Shown: in pieces, positions 16,845 through 24,463 of the stretch | Numbering within the stretch: the stretch's first letter is position 1 | How the letters are laid out: each line of letters starts with the position of its first letter | Assembly: GCA_964291375.2 (NCBI GenBank) | Contig: OZ219809.1 | Coordinates: forward strand, 1,240,001 to 1,304,000 | Source of the DNA: 3107 sp001483205 | GTDB lineage: Bacteria > Pseudomonadota > Alphaproteobacteria > Rhodobacterales > Rhodobacteraceae | DNA: 64,000 nt | Direction: 5' to 3' | Made by a program: the position numbers and the translations under genes | The notes under the pieces: generated by a model | What the model was told of the DNA's origin: nothing | The model's input: only the letters and a program-made list of their open reading frames with translations | Database searches by the model: none

Positions 16845-18335
16845 ATGCGCGACCGGAATGAACAACGCGGCTTTGGGTGCCCGCTGCGGGCATGGGTTGC
16901 GGCGGTGCTGCTGGCCTTTCTGCTTCCGGCCCATGCCACCGGGGAGGGGGATTTAGCGGCGGGTTTCGCGGCCTATGAGCGGGGCGACTACGCCGCCGCC
17001 CTTGCCGAGTGGCAACCGCTGGCGGAGGCCGGGGATGCCGAGGCGCAATTCAATCTGGGTCTCATGTATGACAATGGCTGGGGTGTGCCGCAGGATTATA
17101 CGCAAGCCGCAATCTGGTATCGTAAGGCGGCGGAACAGGGCCATGCCGGGGCGCAATACAATCTGGGGTACACGTATCGCCTTGGCGAAGGTGTGCCGCA
17201 GGATGATGCCAAGGCCGCAATCTGGTATCGTAGGGCGGCGGAACAGGGGCTTGCCAACGCGCAATTCGCTCTGGGGCTTATGTATGCCAATGGCGAAGGC
17301 GTGCCGCAGGATGATGCCAAGGCCGCAATCTGGTTTCGCAAGGCAGCAGAACATGGGGAGGCTGGGGCGCAATTCGCTCTGGGTTTCATGTATGCCAACG
17401 GCCAAGGTATGCCACAGGATTATGCGCAAGCCGTAAACTGGTATCGCAGGGCGGCGGAACAGGGGGATGCCGGGGCGCAAAACAATCTGGGGGACATGTA
17501 TCGCCTCGGCCAAGGCGTGCCGCAGGATCACACTCAAGCCGCAAGCTGGTATCGCAGAGCAGCGGAACAGGGGCTTGCCGCGGCGCAAAACAATCTGGGG
17601 TTCATCTATGAGCGCGGCTACGGTGTGCCACAGGATTATGCGCAAGCCGCAATCTGGTATCGCAAAGCGGCGGAACAGGGGTATGCCGGGGCGCAACACA
17701 ATCTGGGGAACGGGTATTATAATGGCGAAGGTGTGACGCAGGATTATACGCAAGCCGCAAGCTGGTTTCGCAAAGCGGCGGAACAGGGCTTTGCCAACGC
17801 GCAATTCAATCTGGGTCGCATGTATCACTCAGGCCAAGGTGTGTCACAGGATAATACTCAAGCCGTAAACTGGTTTCGCAAAGCGGCGGAACAGGGGCTT
17901 GCCGAGGCGCAACACAGTCTGGGGCTTATGTATGCCAATGGCCAAGGTGTGCCACAGGATTATGCGCAAGCCGCAACCTGGTATCGCATGGCGGCGGAAC
18001 AGGGGTATGCCGGGGCGCAAAACAATCTGGGGAACAGGTATTATAATGGCGAAGGTGTGACGCAGGATCATGCAGAGGCCGCAATCTGGTATCGCAAAGC
18101 GGCGGAACAGGGGTATGCCAGGGCGCAACACAATCTGGGGCAAATGTATCGCTCAGGCGAAGGCGTGCCGCAGGATTATGCGCAAGCCTACGCTTGGTTC
18201 AGTCTTGCAGTGGCGGGTGGCTATGAGAAGGCGAAAGAGGCGCGCGATGTGCTGCGCACGAAGATGACCCCCGAGCAAATCGCTGAGGCACAGGCGCTTT
18301 CCGCACAGCTTCACGACCGGATCACCGGCAACTGA
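16845..18335 (+). CDS. Secreted Sel1-repeat (SLR) protein with 11 tandem repeats
   Basis: 496 residues. An N-terminal signal peptide (hydrophobic AAVLLAFLLPAHA, cleavage after about residue 31) precedes 11 Sel1 repeats of 36 residues from about 65 to 460, each of the type AQxNLGxMYxxGxGVPQDYxQA followed by WYRKAAEQG. The DNA is a 108-bp tandem repeat with high identity between units, so copy number may change by recombination. Sel1 proteins are alpha-helical scaffolds, and this one is probably periplasmic or exported. Partner and process are unknown. The start at 16845 follows GGGGGTGGA; a longer in-frame start lacks an RBS and would hide the signal peptide. Confidence 0.85.
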   Translation: MRDRNEQRGFGCPLRAWVAAVLLAFLLPAHATGEGDLAAGFAAYERGDYAAALAEWQPLAEAGDAEAQFNLGLMYDNGWGVPQDYTQAAIWYRKAAEQGHAGAQYNLGYTYRLGEGVPQDDAKAAIWYRRAAEQGLANAQFALGLMYANGEGVPQDDAKAAIWFRKAAEHGEAGAQFALGFMYANGQGMPQDYAQAVNWYRRAAEQGDAGAQNNLGDMYRLGQGVPQDHTQAASWYRRAAEQGLAAAQNNLGFIYERGYGVPQDYAQAAIWYRKAAEQGYAGAQHNLGNGYYNGEGVTQDYTQAASWFRKAAEQGFANAQFNLGRMYHSGQGVSQDNTQAVNWFRKAAEQGLAEAQHSLGLMYANGQGVPQDYAQAATWYRMAAEQGYAGAQNNLGNRYYNGEGVTQDHAEAAIWYRKAAEQGYARAQHNLGQMYRSGEGVPQDYAQAYAWFSLAVAGGYEKAKEARDVLRTKMTPEQIAEAQALSAQLHDRITGN

Positions 18336-18381
18336 CCCTCTGCCCCCCTGCCCCCGCCGCGCGCCCCCCGCAATTCCCCGT

Positions 18382-18410
18382 TTGACACCCGCCCCAAACC
18401 ATGATCGGTT
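18382..18410 (+). promoter_or_regulatory. Possible promoter of the class I/II aminotransferase gene
   Basis: TTGACA at 18382-18387, 46 bp before the start codon. The -10 region (about 18405) is poor, so this is only a candidate. Confidence 0.28.
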
Positions 18411-18433
18411 GCCCGCGAACGCGCGAGGCACGG

Positions 18434-19606
18434 ATGAAGCTCTCTGACCGGATCATCGGCATCACCGGGAACGGCCCCGACGGGTGGGGCGTCTTTCTGC
18501 GCGCCCGCCAAATGGCCGATACCGGCGAGCAGGTCACCGAACTGACCATCGGCGAGCATGACATCCGCACTGACCCGACGATCCTGAACGCCATGCACCG
18601 CGCGGCTCTGTCCGGCCAGACCGGATATGCCGCCGTTCCGGGGGTGGCGGCGCTGAGGGACTGCATCGCGGAACGCATCACCGCGCGCACCGGCATCCGC
18701 ACCGGGCGCGACAATGTGCATATCACCGCGGGCGGGCAGGCCGGTCTGTTCGCCAGCCATTGCGCCGTCTGCGATCCCGGCGACCGGGCGCTGTTCATCG
18801 ACCCCCATTATACGACCTATCCGGGGACAATCCGGGCGGCGAGTGCCGTGCCGGTCCCGGTCCGGGCGCGGGCGCGTGACGGGTTTCAGCCCCGGCCCGA
18901 GGCGATTGCCGAACAGGCGGCGGGGGCGGCCTCACTGCTGATCAACACCCCCAACAACCCCACCGGCGCGGTCTATGGCACCGAAACCCTGACAGGCATC
19001 GCCGATCTGTGCCGGGAACAAGACCTGTGGCTGATCTCGGATGAGGTCTATGACACCCAGGTCTGGGAAGGCGCGCATGTCAGCCCGCGCAGCCTGCCGG
19101 GGATGGCCGGGCGCACGCTGGTGATCGGGTCAATGTCCAAGAGCCACGCGATGACCGGCAGCCGGGTCGGGTGGGTCGTCGGGCCGGAAGAGGTGATTGC
19201 GCGGATGACCGATCTTGCCACCGCCACCACCTACGGCATACCCGGCTTTGTTCAGGACGCCGCGCTGTTTGCGCTGAGGCAGGGCGAGGCGCTGGAAGAG
19301 CGGGTCGCCGCGCCCTTTCGCCGTCGCCGGGCGAAGGCGATGAAGATACTCGCGGGCCAGAACACCCTTGCGCCTGTTCCTGCGCAGGGGGCGATGTATG
19401 TGATGCTGGATGTCCGGACGACCGGGCTGTCGGGGGATGACTTTGCCAACCGCCTGCTGGATGAGGAACGGATTGCCGTTATGCCGGGGGAGAGTTTCGG
19501 GCGCGCCGCCGCCGGGCATATCCGGGTGGCGCTGACGGTGGAGGACGGGGCGCTTGAGGATGCGCTGGGGCGGATTATCGGGTTTGCAAGGGGAATCGCC
19601 GGGTGA
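18434..19606 (+). CDS. Class I/II PLP-dependent aminotransferase
   Basis: 390 residues of the AspC/AruH-like aminotransferase type. Visible motifs: TAGGQAGLFASH, INTPNNPTGAVYG, WLISDEVYDTQVW, the PLP lysine near residue 236 in GSMSKSHAMTGSRVGW, and a C-terminal arginine in HIRVALTVED that should hold the substrate carboxylate. The substrate cannot be told from sequence; arginine:pyruvate or aspartate/aromatic transamination are options. The start at 18434 fits the family N-terminus better than an in-frame ATG 33 bases upstream. It stands alone between the Sel1 gene and a small convergent gene. Confidence 0.82.
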   Translation: MKLSDRIIGITGNGPDGWGVFLRARQMADTGEQVTELTIGEHDIRTDPTILNAMHRAALSGQTGYAAVPGVAALRDCIAERITARTGIRTGRDNVHITAGGQAGLFASHCAVCDPGDRALFIDPHYTTYPGTIRAASAVPVPVRARARDGFQPRPEAIAEQAAGAASLLINTPNNPTGAVYGTETLTGIADLCREQDLWLISDEVYDTQVWEGAHVSPRSLPGMAGRTLVIGSMSKSHAMTGSRVGWVVGPEEVIARMTDLATATTYGIPGFVQDAALFALRQGEALEERVAAPFRRRRAKAMKILAGQNTLAPVPAQGAMYVMLDVRTTGLSGDDFANRLLDEERIAVMPGESFGRAAAGHIRVALTVEDGALEDALGRIIGFARGIAG

Positions 19607-19674
19607 GGCGGGGGATGGGCCGGGTCTTTCAAAGGGCATTGTAAACACGATTTGACATTACTGCCGCGCCCCCG

Positions 19675-19875
19675 TCAGGTGTCTTTCTGCCGTGCTTTGC
19701 CGGTAAACCCCTCAAACAGGCCTTCAAGACGCGCCATGCGTTCGCGCAGGCCTGCCATCTCACCCCGGACATCGGAAATATCAACATGCAGACGGTCCAT
19801 GCTGGCCTTGTTGACCCGCCACAGAGCGATCCCGGTGCCGATCACCGCCATAATGGTGCTGATGGTTTCGCTCAT
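19675..19875 (-). CDS. Small membrane-anchored coiled-coil protein
   Basis: 66 residues from an ATG at 19875 with a strong RBS (AAAGGAG eight bases upstream). Residues 5-20 (ISTIMAVIGTGIALW) form one membrane helix. The rest (DISDVRGEMAGLRERMARLE) is a heptad-patterned helix. Its plan mirrors that of the larger protein at 39597-40274, with the anchor at the opposite end. Function is unknown. Confidence 0.65.
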   Translation of the reverse strand: MSETISTIMAVIGTGIALWRVNKASMDRLHVDISDVRGEMAGLRERMARLEGLFEGFTGKARQKDT

Positions 19876-19922
19876 CCCGGCACTCCTTTCAATATACTCC
19901 AAAAATACGGATTACACCCAAA

Positions 19923-19956
19923 ATTGTAAGCGATTACATCCGAAATTGTAAGCCCT
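19923..19956. repeat. Hairpin-type repeat related to the 55.5/58.7 kb inverted pair
   Basis: Two TGTAAGC half-palindromes (around 19926 and 19946) separated by ACATCCGAAAT align well with the core of the element at 58637-58754. It lies just upstream of the small coiled-coil gene and downstream of the FAD/GcvT gene. Confidence 0.5.
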
Positions 19957-19979
19957 GACCTGACTTGCGCCCTCCGCAT

Positions 19980-22397
19980 TCACGCGCGCAAACGCTCACC
20001 CTTCGGGTCAAACGGCGGCTCAGCCAGCACGACGGCCTTGTGGGGACGCCCGAGCACAGAGACCTCAACCGCCTGCCCCGGCTCCACCCCCTTGAGGAAA
20101 CACAGCGCCAGCGATTTGCCGACCGTATAGCCATAGGTGCCCGAGGTCACCCGCCCGACCGGTGTTCCGTCAGGCAGAAAGACCGGCTCGCCCCCGGTAG
20201 CATCGGCATCATACGGGGTTTCCAGAACCTCAACAATCGACAGCCGTTCGCGGGCCTCAAGCGCCAGCACCCGCGCCGCCGCCGCCTTGTTCAGGAAATC
20301 CTTGTCCATCTTGCACAGCCGCTCCAGCCCGACCTCATGCGGCCAGTATTCGGGGCTGTATTCGCGCGACCAAGACCCATAGCCCTTCTCGATCCTGAGC
20401 GACATCAGCGCCCGCGCGCCGACCGGCACCGCGCCCACATCCCGCCCTGCCTCCAGCAGCGCCTCATAAAGCCGAAGCTGGTCCTCAACCGCGCAATGAA
20501 GCTCCCACCCCAGATCGCCGGTAAACGACACCCGAAGCGCAATCACCTCAACCCCCGCCACCCGGATGCGTTGTGACCGCATAAAGGGAAAATCCTCCGT
20601 CGCCAGACTTGCATTGGTCAGACGCCCCAAAAGCGCCCGCGACTGTGGCCCGGCAACGTTAAAGCCGCACATCTCCTTTGTCCGGCTTTCAAACGTCGTG
20701 CCCTCGGGCAACGGTATGGCGTCGAAAAACCGCCGGTGATAGCGTTCGGCGGCCCCCCCGCCGATGATCATAAACTCATCCTCGGCCAGCCGGGTGACGG
20801 TGAAATCCCCGGCAATCCCCCCGCGCACACCGATCAGGGGCGTCAGGCAGGACCGCCCGACCAACCGGGGCATACGATTGGCCATCAGCCGGTTCAGCCA
20901 GTCCTCGGCCCCTGCGCCCCTGACGAAATATTTGGCGAAGTTCGAGATGTCGATGATACCCGCGGTTTCCCGCAGTTGGCGGCATTCCGCCCCGACCGGC
21001 CCGAACCAGTTCTGCCGGGTAAAGCCCAGTGTTTCATGGGCGGCCTCCGGGCTGTCCGCGAACCACTGCGGGTGTTCCCAGCCGTAGTTGAGGCCAAAAA
21101 CCGCGCCCATACTTTTCTGCAAGCCGTAAACCGGGCGAGTGCGCACCGGACGCCCGGCCTCGCGCTCTTCGTTCGGGAAATGGATCGCAAAGCGTTTTGC
21201 ATACTGGTCGCGCACCCGCGCGCGGGTGAAATCCCTGCCCGCCCAGGCACCGAAACGCGCCAGATCCCACGGGAACATATCAAGCGAAGGCTCGCCCTCG
21301 ACAATCCACTCGGCGCTCATCTTGCCCAGGCCTCCCGATTGCGAAAAGCCGGGGATGATGCCGGTGCAGCAGAAATAGTTGGACAGTTCCGGCACCGGGC
21401 CGAAAAGCGCATTCGCATCGGGCGACCAGATCATCGGCCCGTTGATGGTGCGCTTGATGCCCGCCTCGCCCACCGCTGGCACACGCTCTATCGCGCGCAT
21501 CATGTTTTCCTCGATGCGTTCCAGATCATCGGGAAACAGTTCGTGGCCAAAGCCCTGCGGTGTGCCGTCCTCGGCCCAGAACCGCATATCGCGCTCATAC
21601 GCACCAACCAGCAGGCCGTTGCCCTCCTGCCGCAGGTAATATTCGCCGTCACGGTCCGCAACCGACGGCAGGCGACGGCCCGCATCAGCGATCTCTCCGA
21701 TGGTTTCGGTGACGAAATACTGATGTTCCGTCGGGATCAGCGGCAGGCAGATACCCGCCATCGCCGCTACCTCCCGCGCCCACAGGCCAGCGGCATTGAC
21801 CACCCATTCGGCAGTGATGTCGCCCTTTTCGGTGCGCACACACCACCCACCGTCCGGGCGCTGTTCAAGCCCGGTCACCGGGGTGAAACGGGCGATTTCC
21901 GCCCCCAACTGCCGCGCCCCTGCCGCATAGGCCATGGTCACGCCCGACGGGTCCACATTGCCGCCATCGGGTTCATACATGATGCAGCGGATACCGTCGA
22001 AATTGACCAGCGGATGCAGGCGCTCGGCCTCATCCCGGTTGACCTCGCGGAATTTCAGCCCGTAAAGGCGCGCCTTCGCCGCCTGAAGCCGCAACTGATG
22101 TTCGCGCTCTTCGGTCTGGGCCAGATACAGGCTGCCGGGCTGAAAGACGCCGCATCCCTGCCCGGTCTCGGCCTCCAGTTCCTTGTAGAGGCTCATGGTG
22201 TAGTTCTGAATGCGGGTGATGTTGTTGTTGTCGTGCAGCCCATGGATGTTCGCCGCCGCGTGCCAGGTGGACCCGGAGGTCAGTTCGTCACGTTCGAGCA
22301 GAACGCAATCCGTCCACCCGAGCCGGGCAAGGTGATAGAGGATCGAGCAGCCGACGAGGCCACCCCCGATAACGACGACTTGGGCGTGAGTGCGCAT
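19980..22397 (-). CDS. FAD-dependent dehydrogenase with GcvT domain (dimethylglycine/sarcosine dehydrogenase family)
   Basis: 805 residues. The N-terminal DAO-type FAD domain starts VVVIGGGLVGCSILYHL, followed by LTSGSTWHAAANIHG, where the histidine matches the covalent FAD attachment site of dimethylglycine and sarcosine dehydrogenases. The C-terminal third (from about residue 440) is a GcvT/aminomethyltransferase fold that binds tetrahydrofolate and captures the released C1 unit. The likely reaction is oxidative N-demethylation of a methylated glycine or similar amine; the exact substrate is unknown. The start at 22397 is set by the dinucleotide fold and GGGAAAG upstream. It is paralogous to the gene at 24464-26872 and divergent from it, with the toxin-antitoxin/IS island between them. 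Confidence 0.85.
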   Translation of the reverse strand: MRTHAQVVVIGGGLVGCSILYHLARLGWTDCVLLERDELTSGSTWHAAANIHGLHDNNNITRIQNYTMSLYKELEAETGQGCGVFQPGSLYLAQTEEREHQLRLQAAKARLYGLKFREVNRDEAERLHPLVNFDGIRCIMYEPDGGNVDPSGVTMAYAAGARQLGAEIARFTPVTGLEQRPDGGWCVRTEKGDITAEWVVNAAGLWAREVAAMAGICLPLIPTEHQYFVTETIGEIADAGRRLPSVADRDGEYYLRQEGNGLLVGAYERDMRFWAEDGTPQGFGHELFPDDLERIEENMMRAIERVPAVGEAGIKRTINGPMIWSPDANALFGPVPELSNYFCCTGIIPGFSQSGGLGKMSAEWIVEGEPSLDMFPWDLARFGAWAGRDFTRARVRDQYAKRFAIHFPNEEREAGRPVRTRPVYGLQKSMGAVFGLNYGWEHPQWFADSPEAAHETLGFTRQNWFGPVGAECRQLRETAGIIDISNFAKYFVRGAGAEDWLNRLMANRMPRLVGRSCLTPLIGVRGGIAGDFTVTRLAEDEFMIIGGGAAERYHRRFFDAIPLPEGTTFESRTKEMCGFNVAGPQSRALLGRLTNASLATEDFPFMRSQRIRVAGVEVIALRVSFTGDLGWELHCAVEDQLRLYEALLEAGRDVGAVPVGARALMSLRIEKGYGSWSREYSPEYWPHEVGLERLCKMDKDFLNKAAAARVLALEARERLSIVEVLETPYDADATGGEPVFLPDGTPVGRVTSGTYGYTVGKSLALCFLKGVEPGQAVEVSVLGRPHKAVVLAEPPFDPKGERLRA

Positions 22398-22620
22398 ATC
22401 TTTGGGTGCTTTCCCTGACTTCGTTCCGCCCAAGCCTGTGTGCGCGGGTGGCGGAAAAAATGCCGGTTCCCGACACGGGAGCACCCCTCTGCGTCAAATC
22501 CGGCACGGCGCGGGGGTGGTTCCGGCAAGGGCCGGGCCGTGAATTGCGACATTTCGTGACGCATTTGTGCGTGATTCGGGGGGTGAGGCGGATACGTGCC
22601 GCAAAAGCAACGCTGGTCGC

Positions 22621-23064
22621 TTATGCAGCCATATGCCAGCCCTCTTCCGTCTCTTCAAAGCTCAGCTTTTCGTCCATCAGGTCGTCAAGCGCGGAAAACT
22701 GGTCGAGAACTTCCCTGATCTTCTCATCCTCGCCAATATGCCCGATATAGACAAGCCGCAGCAGGCGCTCCGCCGCGCCATCGACCCCGCATTCACATTT
22801 CTCCCAGCGGGCGACGCTTTGTCCGCTCTTGCCGAGCATTGCCCCGAGCACTGTCTGGGACAGCCCCAGTTCATGCCTCAAAAACCGGACTTCCTTCCCG
22901 GTCAGGGTCTTCTTTTCAAAGACCAGGCATTCGCCGATGGCGCGATGCAGGCCGTCAATGTCCTCGATATGAACCGCCCTGCCATATGGCGTTTCCGAGT
23001 ATCGGAAGCCGTTCAGCAAGTATATGTTATCCAGACCGCATTCGCGATAGTGGTATCTTTGCAT
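22621..23064 (-). CDS. MqsA/XRE-type HTH antitoxin
   Basis: 147 residues. The N-terminal YRECGLDNIYLLNGF segment precedes a helix-turn-helix: LTGKEVRFLRHELGLSQTVL, then SGQSVARWEK. This layout is common in MqsA-like antitoxins paired with DUF4258 toxins, although only part of a zinc-binding cysteine set is seen here. The gene lies 48 bp after the DUF4258 gene on the same strand. It probably neutralises the toxin and represses the operon through the palindrome now found at 24279-24293. Confidence 0.7.
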   Translation of the reverse strand: MQRYHYRECGLDNIYLLNGFRYSETPYGRAVHIEDIDGLHRAIGECLVFEKKTLTGKEVRFLRHELGLSQTVLGAMLGKSGQSVARWEKCECGVDGAAERLLRLVYIGHIGEDEKIREVLDQFSALDDLMDEKLSFEETEEGWHMAA

Positions 23065-23112
23065 ATCAGCACCTTTGCAGTTTTTCCCCGATTTTTTACG
23101 TGCGCCGGTGGT

Positions 23113-23442
23113 CTAGATGACCGTAACAACGGTAAGGCTCTGGTCATGCTGATTGATCACCACGACGACTTGGGTGGTCCTTCCGGCGCTCCGTTTTTTC
23201 AGCTTTACCCTCCATTCCCTGTATTCATCCAGCTTCGGGCCATCGACGATTTGGCCGTTTCGCAGCGTATCAAGAGCCTGACGGCTGGTGACTTCCTTCT
23301 CTGCCATCCTTTCTCCCGCATGAGGGGACAAGCCGATTTTGTCGGAATCGCCACCATCACCAGCCGCCGCACGAATGATGCTCAGAGCCGCCTCTTTGGA
23401 AGGCCGTTGCGGAAACAGTAAGATTTTAGGGTGTAAACTCAT
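23113..23442 (-). CDS. DUF4258 putative toxin; 5' end replaced by IS terminus
   Basis: 109 residues if translation starts at the ATG at 23442, which lies inside the terminal inverted repeat of the IS. DUF4258 features: LSPHAGERMAEKEVTSRQAL, then RNGQIVDG, and a final beta-strand region RTTQVVVVINQHDQSLTVVT. Its own start codon cannot be identified: before the insertion the frame ran upstream through the TA junction at 23427 to sequence now at 24266 and beyond. The ATG overlaps the transposase stop as ATGA, so ribosomes ending orfB could restart on the toxin. A fall-back start is the internal ATG in GERMAEKE, which would lose half the domain. Activity after the insertion is uncertain. Confidence 0.6.
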   Translation of the reverse strand: MSLHPKILLFPQRPSKEAALSIIRAAAGDGGDSDKIGLSPHAGERMAEKEVTSRQALDTLRNGQIVDGPKLDEYREWRVKLKKRSAGRTTQVVVVINQHDQSLTVVTVI

Positions 23443-24264
23443 AAATACCATATGACGATGGCGGCGATCTGTGCTGCGGCGAGGAATGTTTCCGGGCATC
23501 GGAAGGTGCGCAAAGACAGTTGCCGCCAGTCCTTGAGCCGATTGAACATGCGTTCGATGATGTTGCGGGACTTGTAAAGCGCGGCGTCGTATTCGCACTG
23601 CGCCTTGCGGTTTCTGCGCGGCGGGATGCAGGGGGTCGCGCCGATGCTGGCCAGCCATTGGCGCAGGTGATCGGCGTCGTATCCCCGGTCGGCGATGACG
23701 GTGGCACCCTTACGGACATGACCTTCAAGGCATTGACGCGCTTGGGTAATCTCAGCCCGATTGCCCGCGGTGATGTGCAGACGGACAGGCTTGCCCGCCC
23801 CGTCACAGACCAGATGCAGCTTCGTGTTCAGCCCGCCTCTGGTGCGTCCGATCGCCCGCCCGTCGCCGGGGTTTTTTTGACCCCGCCTGCGGCAATGCGA
23901 TGGGTCTTGACGTGACTGGCGTCAATCATCAGCGTCGAAAGGTCGGCTCCCTCCGCCGCCAGGGCCTCGAAAAGCCGCTCAAACACGCCTGCTTCCGACC
24001 AGCGCCGGTAGCGGTTGTAAAGCGTCTTTGCCGGGCCGTATTCGGCGGGAACGTCCGACCAGCGGTAGCCCCGTTGCAGGCAGAAGATGATGCCGGAGAT
24101 CACCCGCCGGTCGTCCACGCGCGGCACACCGCGGGGTTTGTTCGGCAGTAACGGTTTGATCTTGTTGAATTGTTCTTCGGTGAGGCGGAAATTGCCGGAC
24201 ATGAAACCCTCCTGTGCTGCGGTTTCCGTCATTGAAGCATAAAACCAATTATAGGTCTACACCC
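23429..24264 (-). mobile_element. IS5-family insertion sequence (IS427 group-like), 836 bp
   Basis: Ends are imperfect inverted repeats: GGGTGTAAACTCATAA at 23429 and, on the other strand, GGGTGTAGACCTATAA ending at 24264. A TA dinucleotide lies at both junctions (23427-23428 and 24265-24266), the target duplication expected for this group. Inside is one transposase in two overlapping frames. The insertion separates the promoter/operator of a toxin-antitoxin operon from its genes. Confidence 0.88.
23439..24202 (-). CDS. IS5-family DDE transposase made by -1 frameshift (orfA/orfB)
   Basis: orfA starts at 24202 after a strong RBS (GGAGGG) with MSGNFRLTEEQFNKIKPLLP and contains the first catalytic aspartate in LMIDASHVKTH. 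It would terminate near 23828. A run of seven A on the coding strand (plus-strand T at 23872-23878) lets ribosomes slip -1 into orfB, which I read by hand to the stop at 23439. orfB has the second aspartate in VIADRGYDADHLRQW and the glutamate in NIIERMFNRLKDWRQ. Both halves look intact, so the element may still be active. Confidence 0.85.
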
Positions 24265-24278
24265 TAGCTATGACAGGC

Positions 24279-24310
24279 CTATCATTTTGATAGTATCGAG
24301 CAGATGTCAA
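24279..24310 (-). promoter_or_regulatory. Stranded promoter/operator of the DUF4258-MqsA operon
   Basis: On the minus strand, TTGACA (24310-24305) is followed about 18 bp later by AATGAT (24286-24281), inside a perfect 15-bp inverted repeat CTATCATTTTGATAG (24279-24293, arms of 6 around TTT). Palindrome over -10 is the usual arrangement for antitoxin autorepression. The IS now lies between this site and the toxin gene. Confidence 0.5.
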
Positions 24311-24463
24311 CAGTCCGTGTACATTTTTAGCAATCGGCAGGGCTGTTTCCCTTTCCCGGCTGCCCCGAAACACACCCCGATTGCGACATCCGGGTGACGC
24401 ATTCTGCCATGATACACGCCCCGCGCGGTTGATAGGCTGCCAGGGGAGCCAAGGGAGAACCAC

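Noticed and set aside
17040..18200. CRISPR or satellite array
   Set aside because: The 108-bp periodicity is coding (Sel1 repeats in one frame with a signal peptide) and there are no spacers.
19980..22397. DMSP demethylase DmdA
   Set aside because: DmdA is a GcvT-only protein of about 360 residues. Both GcvT-containing genes here have a full FAD domain and are about 800 residues.
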